From contig OW804096.1 in assembly GCA_942159475.1 (NCBI GenBank), forward strand, positions 107,544,194 to 107,608,193: DNA of 64,000 bases. The letters are read 5' to 3'. The notes beneath the pieces were generated by a model. That model was not told where the DNA came from. It saw nothing but the letters and a program-made list of their open reading frames with translations, and did not search any database. The position numbers were made by a program, and so were the translations under genes. The number at the start of each line of letters is the position of its first letter. Positions within the stretch are counted from its first letter, which is position 1. This stretch comes from Sthenelais limicola (lineage: Eukaryota; Annelida; Polychaeta; Phyllodocida; Sigalionidae). This document shows, piece after piece, positions 44,010-55,189 of this stretch.

Positions 44010-44830
44010 ACCGTTGAAACATTTGGAAAATGATTCTTACCATTAACGTCCCACCTAAAACCACAATAACCACGGTGGTCAGGATTAATGGGGACTGCCC
44101 TATATGCGGACTTAATGTCCACAACAGCCATAAATGAACCCTCGTCGATCAAGCTTATGGCATTATCAATAGATTTAAAGGTAAATTCACGAACTAAGCT
44201 GTTACAATGTTCATTTACAGATTGTCCCAAAGGTCTGCTGCAATCTGTTATGGGCCTAATGCCCCCATCAGCCTTTGGGACAGCTCCCAGTGAATGGATA
44301 CAGGTAGGGAATTCATCAGCAATAGAGATAAAACCTTCGTCGAGTTCCTTGTTAACAATATCATCCATCTTGGACTTTACCTCAGGTTCAAGGATAGATT
44401 TATAATTTGCACAATCGTATGGTTCCACCTCGGTGTCAATCACATCAAAACCTTCGAAAACACCATAAAAAACATCATTGTAAGTGTTAACGCTGCTAGG
44501 ATTAAGGCTAAATAGCAGATATGCAAAACGACAAGGTTTTAATTGTGTACCCTTGCCACCAAGAACATGGCGACATTGACATTTACCACGGGCACAACTA
44601 GCATAAACATTTACGAAAGAACCACGCATAGAAGCTGGAGATGTAAAAAGTAACATATCATCCCTAGTTTCTCTACCATCACGACCAAAATCAACAATAA
44701 AACTCAGCTGGAGAATAATATTCAGCTGGAGAAAAAGTCTGTTGTACACGGGCAGGCAATGAAATCGGGAACAAACCAACTGTTGAATCACGAATAACAG
44801 CATCAACATTGCCACAGTCGGCCATGACAC
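44010..44830 (-). pseudogene. E2 reverse transcriptase, N-terminal half only
   Basis: The frame carries the DIRS-type RT start: YKSILEPEVKSKMDDIV, VPKADGGIRPITDCSRP, then motif A VVDIKSAYRAVPINP and HRGYCGFRWD. Directly after that, it joins RNase H sequence. About 150 residues that should hold the YxDD catalytic pair are missing, so this is an internal deletion rather than a frameshift. A cysteine-rich stretch (CARGKCQCRH) lies upstream of the RT. Confidence 0.8.
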
Positions 44831-44901
44831 TTTGGTTCAAGTTCAAGGGCGGGTCGTTGCTATCACTACCGGGAAGAACTTCCGGGTCAAGGTCGTCACA
44901 A

Positions 44902-45652
44902 TCACAACAAGGTTTTTGCAGCAACAACTGGAATAATTACCTTCCTCTGAGTGAACTGAATAGTTTTAGTAGAACGTAGGGTAAGGCAAAAACCATAATC
45001 AGTAAATTCAATGTCTGAAGCAAATATAACATGACCAGAGTCAGTGAAATTACTCTTACGAAGTAAGCATCTAAATGCCAAACAGGTGGAGGTCCAGAAC
45101 AGCAGGTTATCAAGGGAGGTAAAGTCCAACACATGAAATATTCTGATTAAATGTGAAGGAAATGTGAAGTCATCAATAAGGCGTCTAGCACCTTGCATTG
45201 TACATTTTACCAAGAAAGTACCCTTGGCTATAGGAGCCACACTGAAATACATATCTAAGGCCCATAAAGAGCATATATATAATTTATTTTTTTTAGTTTT
45301 TTTATTATATTTTTATTAAGCATATATAATTTGTAATAGTGGAATATTTAACCTGAGAAGACAGGTAGGTAATGTATAAACATACTGTTTCCACCGAAGC
45401 AGGTAGAGGTTCAATATTATATAATTCACAAAAGTCAAAGAACCTTGTCCATTGGGACCTACGAGACTTCCAAGTGTTATCCGACCAGCACATGGACTGC
45501 ACTTGGTTACATTTCTTTTGTAGTTTCGACCTTGAGGCTATTAAAACAACAAGCAGAGAACATACAGGGTAAACCATAACACATAACCTTTGCTTTGCAA
45601 GTATAAATTCTAGATAAGGCATCAGCTGCATAATTATCATCTGAAGATACAT
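44902..45652 (-). pseudogene. E3 tyrosine recombinase, N-terminal two thirds
   Basis: The first frame (45305-45652) has the core-binding domain: SMCWSDNTWKSRRSQW and VCLYITYLSSQVKYSTITNY. The second (44902-45252) continues with FRCLLRKSNFTDSGH, where the Arg is the first catalytic residue, and a beta-strand region. The HxxR, Trp and Tyr motifs are absent because the element is cut where E2 begins. An AT-rich tract at about 45270-45325 separates the pieces. Confidence 0.7.
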
Positions 45653-45672
45653 GACAAGCTAATAAATGAATA

Positions 45673-45996
45673 TTATAAATTTATTATTACAGCAAAAGAA
45701 AGCATACATTCAACGTGGGTGTTATACGTGTGGATGAGAATGATTTTATTCATTAGTAAGTTGTGCCAGTGCTTAACAGCAAGTAATACTGGCCAAAGTT
45801 CTAGTATATTAATGTTGGACGAATTATCTGAGTCCAGCATGGGAGGGTCCAGAGAATGGGGACAAGATTTACCATTTTCTTGCCAACCCCCAAAGAAAAA
45901 ATCGTCACCAAACACACCAAGTGAAGCATCTGTATAGATATGTTCTAGGTCTATATAACACAGGATTTTCCTGGAGCCATTAAACAATGGCAACAT
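45673..45996 (-). pseudogene. E3 RNase H
   Basis: IYTDASLGVFGDDFFFGGW, then NINILELWPVLLAVKHW, then LIHTYNTHVECML. The third acidic motif, normally TDN, reads TYN, so one catalytic Asp is replaced by Tyr. Non-functional. Confidence 0.7.
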
Positions 45997-46221
45997 TGTA
46001 CCACCATAACAGGTCTAGAATACAATTCTAGAATAGAGATTTCAACTCTCTTTTTACCTTTAGTAGCTTTTAACAAGACATAAATACGATGGCAGAAAGT
46101 CCTTCCACCCTTTACCACACTAGAACAGTGAGCTAAAAGACCAGTCACACATTCTAATTTTTTGTAAGAACACCATTTCTTTTCTACCAGTGGAGATAAT
46201 TCTTTCAAAACCCTATCAACT

Positions 46222-47147
46222 TTATCTGTTGGTAAATGAATAGTTACACCTGTTAACTAAGTCAATAATAATACCTAAGTATTTCGGTTCATGACTAGGG
46301 GAAGTTACATTTTTAGAATTAACTCCAAAACCTAGAAATCTCAAGAAAGAGATTAAGACATCTTGCCTGTGCTGGCACTGGGTAACATTGGTACCAGGGA
46401 TGAAAAAATCATCCAAATAGTTAACACTTGGTACACCCCACTAGTAACAAAGTCAGTGATAGAGTTAAATATATGAGGGGCTGACCGAATACCGAAGCAC
46501 AGGGCATTATCCTTAAAAAGTTGCCACTTACCATCCCACTACCAAGAGAAACCTAGAAATTCTCTATGCAGGGGAAATATATTTATCGAACGATAAGCGG
46601 TTGAGATATCTACCACACGACCAACATCATTTTTACCCACTAAGGATAAAGCATCATCAATCCAGGCAAACTTAAACTTAATGGCTGTACTAGCCATAAA
46701 GTTATTAACTGATAATTCCGGTCTAGAACAATCAGTGATTGGGCGAAGCCTACCATCAGGTCTATGTATGGCAACCAAAACATGAACACATTTAGGAACA
46801 TTTGTGGCAATAGAAACCTGGCCTGAAATCAATTCATTGGAAACAACCGTATTCATTTGATTCACTACTGACTCATGTAGAATCGATTTGTAATTAGGCA
46901 TGTTATAAGAAAGATTAACCTCAGGGTCTATAATTTTAAAACCCCTACAAACACCTGTCAATACAAATGAATCCATGGAAGACAGGCGGCGACTCTTCAC
47001 AAAGGGTAGGCCTAACATTGCAGCAGCTACCCGGCAGGGGATGAGTTGGGTTGGAACATAGTCAAAGTAATACATACATAAGCAGTCACCGATAAAGCAA
47101 TCTCTTGATAAATAAAGATAATAATTTGCACTAGCAAATACCCGTGC
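46222..47147 (-). pseudogene. E3 reverse transcriptase, frameshifted but with YLDD kept
   Basis: The N-terminal half (to about 46539) has YKSILHESVVNQMNTVV, RPDGRLRPITDCSRP and motif A VVDISTAYRSINIFP. A stop follows GFSW. Between 46540 and 46417 the frame is broken, but the phrase NYLDDFF (about 46402-46419) preserves the catalytic Asp pair. FLRFLGFGVNSKN and PKYLGIIID follow. The apparent N-terminus at 47198 belongs to repeat B, not to the element. Confidence 0.8.
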
Positions 47148-47735
47148 TAGTGGGACAGTGGGGCCCACATCCTCATCTCTCCTTGTTCCCTCTCCCACTA
47201 GCTTTCTCTTTCAAGTTGTCTCTATAACTTAGTATCTTCATACGACAAATGGAACCCTGTTTAGATGCTTTTTTTGGTCACTGTTCAGTGTCGTGCTGTT
47301 GTTGTGTTGCCTGTCCCTGTCCCTGTCCCTGTCCCAATCCCTCTCCCGCTCCCTCACCCGTTCCATCTTTCATTGTGAGGTAATTAGTGGGCGGGTTCTC
47401 CCTGCTCGACTTCAAAAACCATCACAAACAATAGTTTATGAACTGATTCAACTCTGACGATGCTCCTTTCGGTGGAAATATATCAACTCCCGTTCCATAG
47501 TGAAGCAATGATGTGCCCGTCCATGACGTCATGCTTTGGGTGACCCAGAAACCTGGTGTAGGGGCACTGATAGGTTTGTTTTCAGGCAGTGCTGGGGGCC
47601 CTGGATGGAGGTGCTCGATGTAAACCCATTTCTAACCCGTTTCCAACCCTAATTTGTTAATGAAACATAGTGGAATGGTTCGGCACTATTTTTGGCAATG
47701 TGCATGTGAAATATAATGGAGATCTGGCCAGCGGT
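47148..47735 (-). repeat. dispersed repeat B, copy 2, inserted in E3
   Basis: Inverted copy of 5290-6050, somewhat shorter because the GA-rich minisatellite has fewer units here. The left edge at 47135-47156 also holds ACTAGCA...TGCTAGT complementary 7-mers. It separates E3 Gag from RT and is therefore younger than E3. Confidence 0.65.
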
Positions 47736-47969
47736 TTCAGAGAAGATAGCGGTTTTAGGCTCCAAACCCTTATTTTATTAATACAGAGATAAACCTTTAA
47801 ACTACAAACATAATCATCAGGTAAGTATCTGAGATGAAGCAATACGTTCAAGTCAATCGGTAAGTCATTTCATTTCATTTCAAGAATTCTTTATTTGCAT
47901 AGGTGTTACATACAACAACAGGTAATTACGTCTATCATGATAAAAATATCATTTCCTCCAACGAGTGCC
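47736..47969 (-). repeat. non-coding insert with LINE-like tail
   Basis: Contains a minus-strand AATAAAG followed by AATTCTTGAAATGAAATGAA, a tandem 3' tail like that at 34786-34860. No coding sequence. Confidence 0.3.
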
Positions 47970-48509
47970 TTATTTGAATTCGAGTAGATTTACTGGTACA
48001 AAGGTAAAAAGGTAAAAGGGTTGCAAAGTTACAAAGTTAATCGCGTGCAAGAAGCCAATATCAACGGCTATAATCACAATCATATTTTCAGCACTTGTGA
48101 AAAGTGTTGGTAATAACATGGGTAAGTCATGAGAATTTTCCTCAAAATGAACAAATAAACATTCACTAGACTCATTTATGAATTCAGAAGGAGTCAAAAC
48201 ACAACAAAACTTCCTTTGGCTGCCATCTTGAGGAATCCCTGGAAGTAAGGGAACCCCTTCCGGAAACACTGGAAGTAAAGTATCAGGGTCAGCAATGGCG
48301 GACATGTTTACCTCATGTGAGAAATTTATCGATAAGTTTTCCTCTGATCGTGGAGAAAAAGCAACATTCACAGGTAATGATTCTGGAATAATATCACTAG
48401 AAACACTAGGGAGAGTAACATCCCCCAATATACCTTGAATGTGTTGATCGAGACCAGAAAAAAAGCAAAAATGATCGCAGTTTTGAACCAAACTATTTAA
48501 CTGCGTCAC
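47970..48509 (-). pseudogene. E3 frame between Gag and RT (unassigned)
   Basis: A 179-residue frame, rich in Pro/Ser/Glu, without a recognised domain. It shows a loose resemblance to the leader of E2 at 44691-44927 (acidic and Pro-rich, with a MSAIAD or MADCG-type phrase near its middle), so it is probably the start of the E3 polymerase ORF. Low certainty. Confidence 0.4.
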
Positions 48510-48539
48510 TTCGTGAAGAAGCTGCTTAACAGCTTTGTA

Positions 48540-49551
48540 CTAAGCCAAGCTTTGCTGAGATTTAGAATTTTGACTTTTTGCCAATCTGCAGTCGGTTTTA
48601 GGGTGATTACTATAGCAGTAGCTGCAAATATGGGGAAATTTGCAATTGTCAAAGGTACAGCATTCTCTGTTAAAAGCCCAGTAAACTGGTTTATACCCAG
48701 CCGAGTCTTTTTTAGAATCTTTGACTCGTTTACCTTTTCAACTAGCAGGAAAAGCCTGAGATTTCTGAGATTTGGCAGCATATTCATGAGACAAGAAACG
48801 CATGAACAATTCAATATCACCACCAGTATATGATCTAATACCATGGTCCCTGGCTTTGTCGTGGACCCCCTCATCATACTTTAGCCAAACCAGAAGGTAA
48901 ATAAGACTTAGAAGCAGCCTTTTCGGCAATGAAGCAATTGTGTTTAAGCATACCATTAATGTTATCAACAGCTTTTTATCGTTCGAACATGAAGGCACCG
49001 TGACAATACCATAAACGCTCAATAGTTTTTCTCCTTTCGTCATGAGGTAGAATTTTTATCTTGTACTTATGTTTCTTGTCTTTAGACCTGGAAGAACGAC
49101 GTCGACTATGGCTGCTTCTGTGGGTGCGACAACCAGAAGCTTCAGAAGACAGACTGGAAGAGGAAGAGGACGACTCGTCAGAGTCAGATTCAGTGGATGA
49201 CATAGAGTCACTAGCAGAAGCTTTCCCCTCAAACTGGCAGAGGCAATGAGTAATGGAATGGGACATATGCCTAGTTGAGGAGTCATGTCTATGTCTATGG
49301 GAGTCATACCTGTGTGACCAGCCCCGGGCCCGGTCACCGTTAGCATCACCTTTTGACTGGCCCCGGCCCCGGGCCAGGTCACCATTACCATCACCTTTCG
49401 ATAAATGAGACTTTTGCGAGTGTGAAGAGTCAGACATTGCCTGACTGATTTTTGGACAGACAATTTTCGATACCAGACAGTTTGTGTTGTACAATCTTTT
49501 TTTTTTGTTGTAAAAATAACTTTTATTCAAGGTACCTACCCTCGAGCTCAT
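48540..49551 (-). pseudogene. E3 Gag, C-terminal part with zinc motif
   Basis: The upstream frame (48976-49551) has GDGNGDLARG/GDANGDRARG repeats, a Ser-rich acidic run, an SR-type basic stretch (HRSSHSRRRSSRSKDKKHK) and LPHDERRKTIERLW. After frameshifts, a third frame at 48588-48662 encodes CCTFDNCKFPHICSYCYSNH and a final Cys, a C-x5-C-x5-C-x2-C-x4-H-x5-C zinc-binding pattern, then stops at TAG 48540-48542. A basic, Ser-rich RNA-binding protein with a terminal zinc motif fits retroelement Gag. Confidence 0.55.
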
Positions 49552-49699
49552 ACATATCTAGCGCTCTCGCGTACGCCTAAACTAAAGTAAGATATACTGT
49601 TCCCTCTTAACTGGAAGATTTTAAACCTTCTTTTAGACTTATAAGCTTTAGACAACTGACAACTACAGAAGACTACAAGTATACAAAGGGTTGATGGAT

Positions 49700-51103
49700 G
49701 ACCCTACATACTACGGTTTACATGTTTTTCAGAATGGCATAGATAGCCTTCATATACCTGTCAACCTTGTCGACCCATCTATGACTAGAATGCTGTACAA
49801 TCTTGATTCTGTTTTTATAGCCTCAAGTTTAATATTCATACTCCAAACATCTTGCCTGCATTTAGAGTTAACAACCAATGGGGCTTGTTGTATAGGCTGA
49901 TTAGGAGGCTGTGGGATTATTCGGAACAGGATTAGCAGGATTATTCGGAACAATCCCCCAAGCCGTTTGAACTTGCTGGACAACTTTAGCCTTCCAAGTT
50001 GTCTTCATTACACCCAGTACCAACACTTGCCTAGGGGGACCAAGTGGAGGCCAGGCCTTATCCCTCTCAGAATCATTTAGCATTCACAGTATCTGTCTCC
50101 ACACCCACATCAGAAACATTATCAAAAAGGGGCTGTAACTGTTCGTTACGCACAAGCGCATGTGTCTCTCAAGTGACAGCTATTTGACACAATGATGGGG
50201 GTGAGAAAGTGCTGGAAATGCAATGATGCAAAACATGAGCCCCCGACTGGGTTGAAGTGCTTAAGAGGTGAACGGAAAACCAGTGTGTGACAATGTGGAT
50301 TGGGATAAGTGGTCACCTACTCTATCCGGAGGCAGGGAAAAAAAGGCAAGACTTGGGGAAGTCGGGTACGCATTTCCGTCCCCAAATCTTCATGGTTTTA
50401 GAAGGAGCCTTACTTACGCCCTCCTGTCGCAGAACCTCCTGACGCTGCAGACGCTCCAGAAGGAAGGACGATACCCCCGGATGGTGAACCCCTTTTTGAT
50501 AATGTTTCTGATTAGGGGTAAGGGGTGACCGCGATACAAATATTGGTAATCTGGCCAAAGAGGCACACCTTGGGTCCTAGTGACAGAAGGATCCATAGCA
50601 ATGGATAGTTGACTTATCGAGGAAGCCATCAGGGCGAAGGCTTGAACTGCTGTAGGGTCTGTACCAGAGGCAGACTGCAAGGAGGCGCCTGACGGCGGTG
50701 TAATGATGCCACTGACAGGGTTGCCAGGCGAAGTAGTCGAACTGGCAGGCGGTGTAGAGACCAGGATGTCAGAGGAGAAGCGGTGATCACAAGAGGATTT
50801 GGCGGCACAGGAAAATAAACCTCATAATCGCGGCCGTAGCGGCTGTAAGTTGAGACTGCTGTAGCTGCATCATAGTGAATAACTTTTGCATATCATCCAC
50901 AGTATATGTAGACGTCATAAAAGGCGATTTGGCGGCCTCAGAAATGTCATCCTCTCCGTCGATTGGAGATAAATACAATTTCCAGTCTTCCCCATCACCA
51001 GTGGCTTTCTTGGCTGCTTCGTTAGCTGCTTTTCTGTATTTGCAGGTGATTTATCCAGGGTGAGAATAGTCTCGCTCACAAGCCCTACAAAAACCAATGG
51101 CAA
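49700..51103 (-). pseudogene. E3 Gag, N-terminal part with a second zinc motif
   Basis: Reading in the frame through 51042-51098 gives CRACERDYSHPG, an in-frame TAA (51051-51053), then ITCKYRKAANEAAKKATGDG, a C-x2-C-x6-H-x5-C zinc pattern. It continues through EDWKLYLSPIDGEDD and a Gln-rich helix (MQLQQSQLTAATAAI). Then 50414-50680 has a Ser/Ala region and WPDYQYLYRGHPLP, and 49700-50083 has ERDKAWPPLGPPRQVLVLG and WKAKVVQQVQTAWG. Several frameshifts. No enzymatic motif; a structural Gag-like role is inferred from its place in E3. Confidence 0.45.
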
Positions 51104-51444
51104 CAGAATTTGAGAAAATTGGTAGCAATAATCTCAAAAAAATATTCCCTGGCGACACCGACTGTGTGACAGCTTTTGGTAGAGTATTTGAAAACACTAG
51201 GCTTCACACGCTTGATGTTGCCAAGCAGACAGCAGTTCCGGTTTGCAGTTCATGAGTCCGTTCGCAATATAACCGCATATAAATATATGCATAACATTTG
51301 GTTAAACTCTCTTTAAAATCATTCCCTGGTTAGGGTCAGGCTGCATGTGCATTATCACTGGCAGGTGAGAGATCGCGAGAGCCTAAGTGTCACCATTCCC
51401 TAGGCAAAGTAGGCAGGGTCCCCGTAAGAGAGGCCTGGTAGGCC

Positions 51445-51548
51445 CGGTACCGGTTAGAGGATCAAAGCACTGTAATAGGAAGGGGTGGCCGCTATGCAGG
51501 CTCAGGGGTCAAAGCACTCTAAGGGAGAGGGGTGGCCGCTATACAGGA
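51445..51548 (+). repeat. two ~46-bp tandem units
   Basis: GATCAAAGCACTGTAATAGG and GGTCAAAGCACTCTAAGGGA each lead into GGGGTGGCCGCTAT(G/A)CAGG. They lie just upstream of E3 and could be part of its terminal repeat. Confidence 0.55.
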
Positions 51549-51683
51549 GAGAGTGAGTGAGATTGGTTGCTTCAACACATGAGCCTATTTGAGCATATAT
51601 AGAGGTTTTGTCTTTCCATTTCACTGATATCATTAGATATGTATATTTGAAGTGATAATATCAATTTATAGGTGTGTGTGTGG

Positions 51684-51845
51684 GGGGGGGGGGGAGGAGG
51701 AGGACAGGAAGGTAGGAATGGGAAGAGGAAGAAGGAAGGGGATCGAAGCAGAGAGGAGAGGTGAAGGGGGGGGGGGGGGGTAAAAGGGGAGGAAGAGCAA
51801 GGGAGGTAGGAGGGGAGGTGGAGGGAAAGGGGGAGGAGAAGGAAA
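51684..51845 (+). repeat. purine-rich (GGGA)n tract
   Basis: Nearly pure G and A on the plus strand, with G runs at 51683-51692 and 51767-51780. Translated frames are low complexity. Confidence 0.8.
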
Positions 51846-51934
51846 ATTGTTAGATGTATGGGTGTGTGTGGCGCGGTGCAAGTTTTTTTTCATGAAGCCC
51901 TCTTATATGTCATTAGCAAAGTACCCGTCCTCCG

Positions 51935-52075
51935 GACGGTCACTCTCTCTCCCCACACTTCCCCCTCTCCCTCTTTTCCTTCCCCCTCTTCTCTGTTTTT
52001 CATACCTGTTTTTCCCTCCCAACCCCATCTCCGATATCCCCCCGCCCTTCTGTCTCCCCCATCTCCCTCCCCTCT
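51935..52075 (+). repeat. pyrimidine-rich (TCCC)n tract
   Basis: CTCTCTCCCCACACTTCCCC start, closely matching 10661-10690, then CCCTCTTTTCC units. Preceded by CCGTCCTCCGGACGG, a short perfect palindrome. Not coding. Confidence 0.75.
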
Positions 52076-52321
52076 TCCTCATTATTATCATTATAGAACT
52101 TTTCTTTCTCATTAAGCATACAGTTACATAAAGGAGAAAAAGGGGATAGCATTTATGATTTGTCAGCACTACTCTGAAGTGTGTTGATCTTCCCAGATTT
52201 CCTGATATATTTTGGATTACATTTTGTTTTAGTTTTTATGATGAAGTTGCTGTTAAATAATGTTTTCCATATTTTACATTTGTTTTACATTTGGTAGAGT
52301 GGTAGAAACTTTTTTAATTAT

Positions 52322-54790
52322 ATGACCCATTCTCACGAAAGTGGTGCAACCCCCCGTTTTTTTTCATTGATTGGTCCATAACTTAGTGGATTCTGATCTG
52401 AGAGACAAATGAATTGACCAGATGCATCCGTCTTAACATGGGCGTTAATAAGATATATACTTTTGTGTATCTATAATGTATATTTTATTAATTATGTACT
52501 ATCAAATCAGGAGAAATACCCAAATAATCACTCTCTAACTTATAGTTATTATAGAAAAAAATCCGATTGAATTGATATACATTAATACAATTCATGGCAT
52601 AGAATAGGGGGATGAAAACCAAACAAAATGATATATTAAGGTTAAATATATTGGTATAATTCATGCTTCCAACTCAATCTATAAGAAAATGGCTAAATTG
52701 GGGTAAAAAAATGTCGCCAGACAAAATGGCTGTGCTTTTAAAAATTATTAAATAAATTTTCTCTAAATAGTCTGATTTCATAACCAAAGGTTTAGAGACA
52801 CACATACATCACCATTGGAAGATACTTATTACTTACAATCGGCAGAAATCCTAATAATCAGCATATAATCAGTGGAAAAAACGTTGCCACCTGGCGACGT
52901 TTCTTCACATATTTTTTCAAATATTATCTAAATTAAATTATTTTTCACCTAATGTTTAAATATGGCTTAGCCTCAAGAATTATTTGAGAAAATAATCTCA
53001 AAATATCTTTCCTGATTTAAATACTGGGCTGTATTTATTGGGCGACGTTTTTTTCTCTTGATTAATGTGATGTGTTTCAAGAAAATGAGTTACAAGTCAT
53101 ATAAAATGGATTTTGAGATATCATAATTATTGAAAAGAAATGATCAAGTGGATTCCAATGATGAAAACATTAAAGGTAAATACCAGTGTTCACTTAAAAA
53201 ATGAATGAGTCATGGAATTTTCTTTAAATTTTGGATTTAGAAAGAACATGGTTGGGGGAACCCAAAAAGCCCAAAAAAAATATATGTCATTGGATTAGTT
53301 TTTATTTCAGGGACCACTAAAATTTATTACTGTTCACTATAGAAGTCTATGGAAAAACGGGTATTTTCTGCATTTTCCCCAATAGCATATGATTGAATCA
53401 TACGATTTTCTTTTAAATCTGCATATACATTGCTGACATATTATTCTACCCTCCCAATTAAAAAAAAGTAAGGGGTCATTGAACTAAAAAAAAAGTTATT
53501 CAGCTAAACTTGTATCACAATGAGCTTCCCCCATTGAAATCAATAGTGAAGAGAAGTAAACATCATTCATCCCTAAAACACAAAATAATATGATAATATC
53601 CATTTTTTTTGGCATTTTGTATTCCCCCAACCATGTTCTTTCTCAATACAAAGTTTGAACAAAATATATTGAATTCTATTGTTTCATGCATTAGTTCCTT
53701 GAATTCCCGCCTGCTGCAGTGCTGACAACGCTGGTATTTATCTTTAATGACATCTAAGAAATGTTTCCATATTTTATGTTTAACGTATTCATGTATTCAT
53801 GTTTGAAAAAACGTTTGCAATATTTCTGAATGGGTAAAGTAGCTAAATATACTCCATAGGATGATGTTATTAATTGAAAGATGTATTTAATACACTGTCC
53901 TGAAACTTGGTACAGGTATTGCTATGATTAATAGCACTAAGCACCCCAAAAATAAGAATATTCCAAGAAAGAAATCTGATTATTTAATCACTTTGAATAA
54001 TATAACTTTTGTCATTTGTGACTCATTTTTCTGTGACACATCATATATGTCTCTACTGCATGAAAACGTCACCATCCTTGAGTGGATATTGTCATGAATG
54101 ACAAATTTATACAAAATAATGCTAAAACGGTCTAAAATGGTGTCAGTCATGTATTAAAAAAATAAAAAATAACATTCAATCTTTATATAATTGACTAAAT
54201 TTGACATAGATTGGGCGACGTTTTTTCACTCTGAAAAAATGTCGCCCAAATTTGAAGTCTTAAAATGTGGATAATTACCAAAAATCTGGGTAACTAATCA
54301 TACTCAGGGGTAAAAGCTTATATTTGATTATGTTATAACATAAAAAATAGAACAATTTGAAAATAATAAATAAAAAGACAGTCAATGATAGGATGTTTCA
54401 TCTGATTAATATGGGAATCCAGTTTCTGACATTTTTGGTTACCACGATTTTAAAAGATTTTATACAAGAAAGAAAAACGTTTCTTGGCTATTACATAAAA
54501 AAAACATTTAGTAAGAGAATGGTGATAGAAATAATTGATGATATACAAATTGAATTAGAGAAATGTTCATTACTAAGCATATAGGGGTGTGCAACATTTT
54601 TTCACCAACTTTTCTATGCCAATCTTAAATAACCTCCTGTACAAAGAATAATGGTCCAATTTATTGGCAAACTCAGATATATTACCGCTTGTATATTACC
54701 TTGAAACCTACCAACCCTCAGATCGATCAAGCAAAATATAATTTTGACTCTTCTAGGATGGGCTGCACCATTTTCGTGAGAATGGGCTAT
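52322..54790. mobile_element. ~2.46-kb foldback (long inverted repeat) element
   Basis: The ends are inverted: CCCATTCTCACGAAAGTGGT (from 52328) mirrors the sequence ending GAGAATGGG at about 54786. Further inverted matches occur symmetrically inside: AGAAAGAACATGGTTGGGGG (about 53239) with its complement near 53623-53642; AAAGGTAAATACCAGTGTT with its complement near 53736-53754; a TCAAGAAAATGAGTTACAAG block near 53090 with 54010-54045. GGCGACGTTT recurs near 52897, 53042 and 54214, and 54211-54249 is itself an 18-bp hairpin. No transposase is seen, so this is a non-autonomous foldback element; the class is unknown. Confidence 0.6.
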
Positions 54791-54921
54791 ATATTCAAGT
54801 TTGATTAGAAAATCATGCTCCCCCTCCCCTCCACGATCCCCCCACACTCTCCCTCCCCTCTTCCTCATGCTCCCTCTAGGTCCCACTGGACGTAGGTTGT
54901 GGGAAATGACGTAGTATCTCA

Positions 54922-55112
54922 CAGGGGCTTTCCCAGGCTATAAATAGAGTGTGGTTATCCCGATTTAAAAAAGGCTTCAAAATCACATTTCCACCCCAAA
55001 TACCTTCACAAACCACACACAACGACATCCAGAGAGGGGGGACAGACCTCTACAGATGAGTAAAGTGGTTTGTAAAACAACAAATTCCGAGAACATTCTG
55101 GACAAAGAAAAC
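54922..55112 (+). repeat. dispersed repeat C, copy 2
   Basis: Same orientation as 10971-11165, about 80 percent similar by eye, and again flanked by pyrimidine-rich DNA on both sides. Confidence 0.6.
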
Positions 55113-55189
55113 CTTCTTTCTACCATTTCTTTTCTACCTCCTTTCCTAGAAATCGCTCTAGCTGTATATTATATGGATAATCTGTCATT

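Larger units (their letters stand above)
42184..44927 (-). mobile_element. E2: DIRS/Ngaro-type element with split direct repeats at its 3' end
   Basis: Minus-strand order: leader region, RT, RNase H, YR, then a B1-A2-B2 terminal block. B1 (42482-42573) and B2 (42184-42275) are 92-bp direct repeats with one difference, separated by a 206-bp A2 segment. That arrangement is characteristic of split-direct-repeat YR elements (Ngaro/PAT type), in which A2 and B1 serve circle formation. The A1 copy expected at the 5' end is not seen, so the element is 5'-truncated where it meets E3 near 44927. An internal deletion removed the RT palm. Confidence 0.85.
44902..51110 (-). mobile_element. E3: DIRS/Ngaro-type element, interrupted and 3'-truncated
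   Basis: Minus-strand remains of Gag (48540-51103), RT (46222-47198), RNase H (45673-45996) and YR (44902-45652), in DIRS order. The YR ends abruptly near 44927-44940, where E2 begins, so its last third is lost. Repeat B (47148-47735) and a LINE tail-like piece are inserted between Gag and RT. Many frameshifts. E2 and E3 are related but clearly different in sequence. Confidence 0.75.

Noticed and set aside
51684..52170. Possible CRISPR or regular spacer array
   Set aside because: The tracts are simple purine or pyrimidine sequence without defined repeats and unique spacers.
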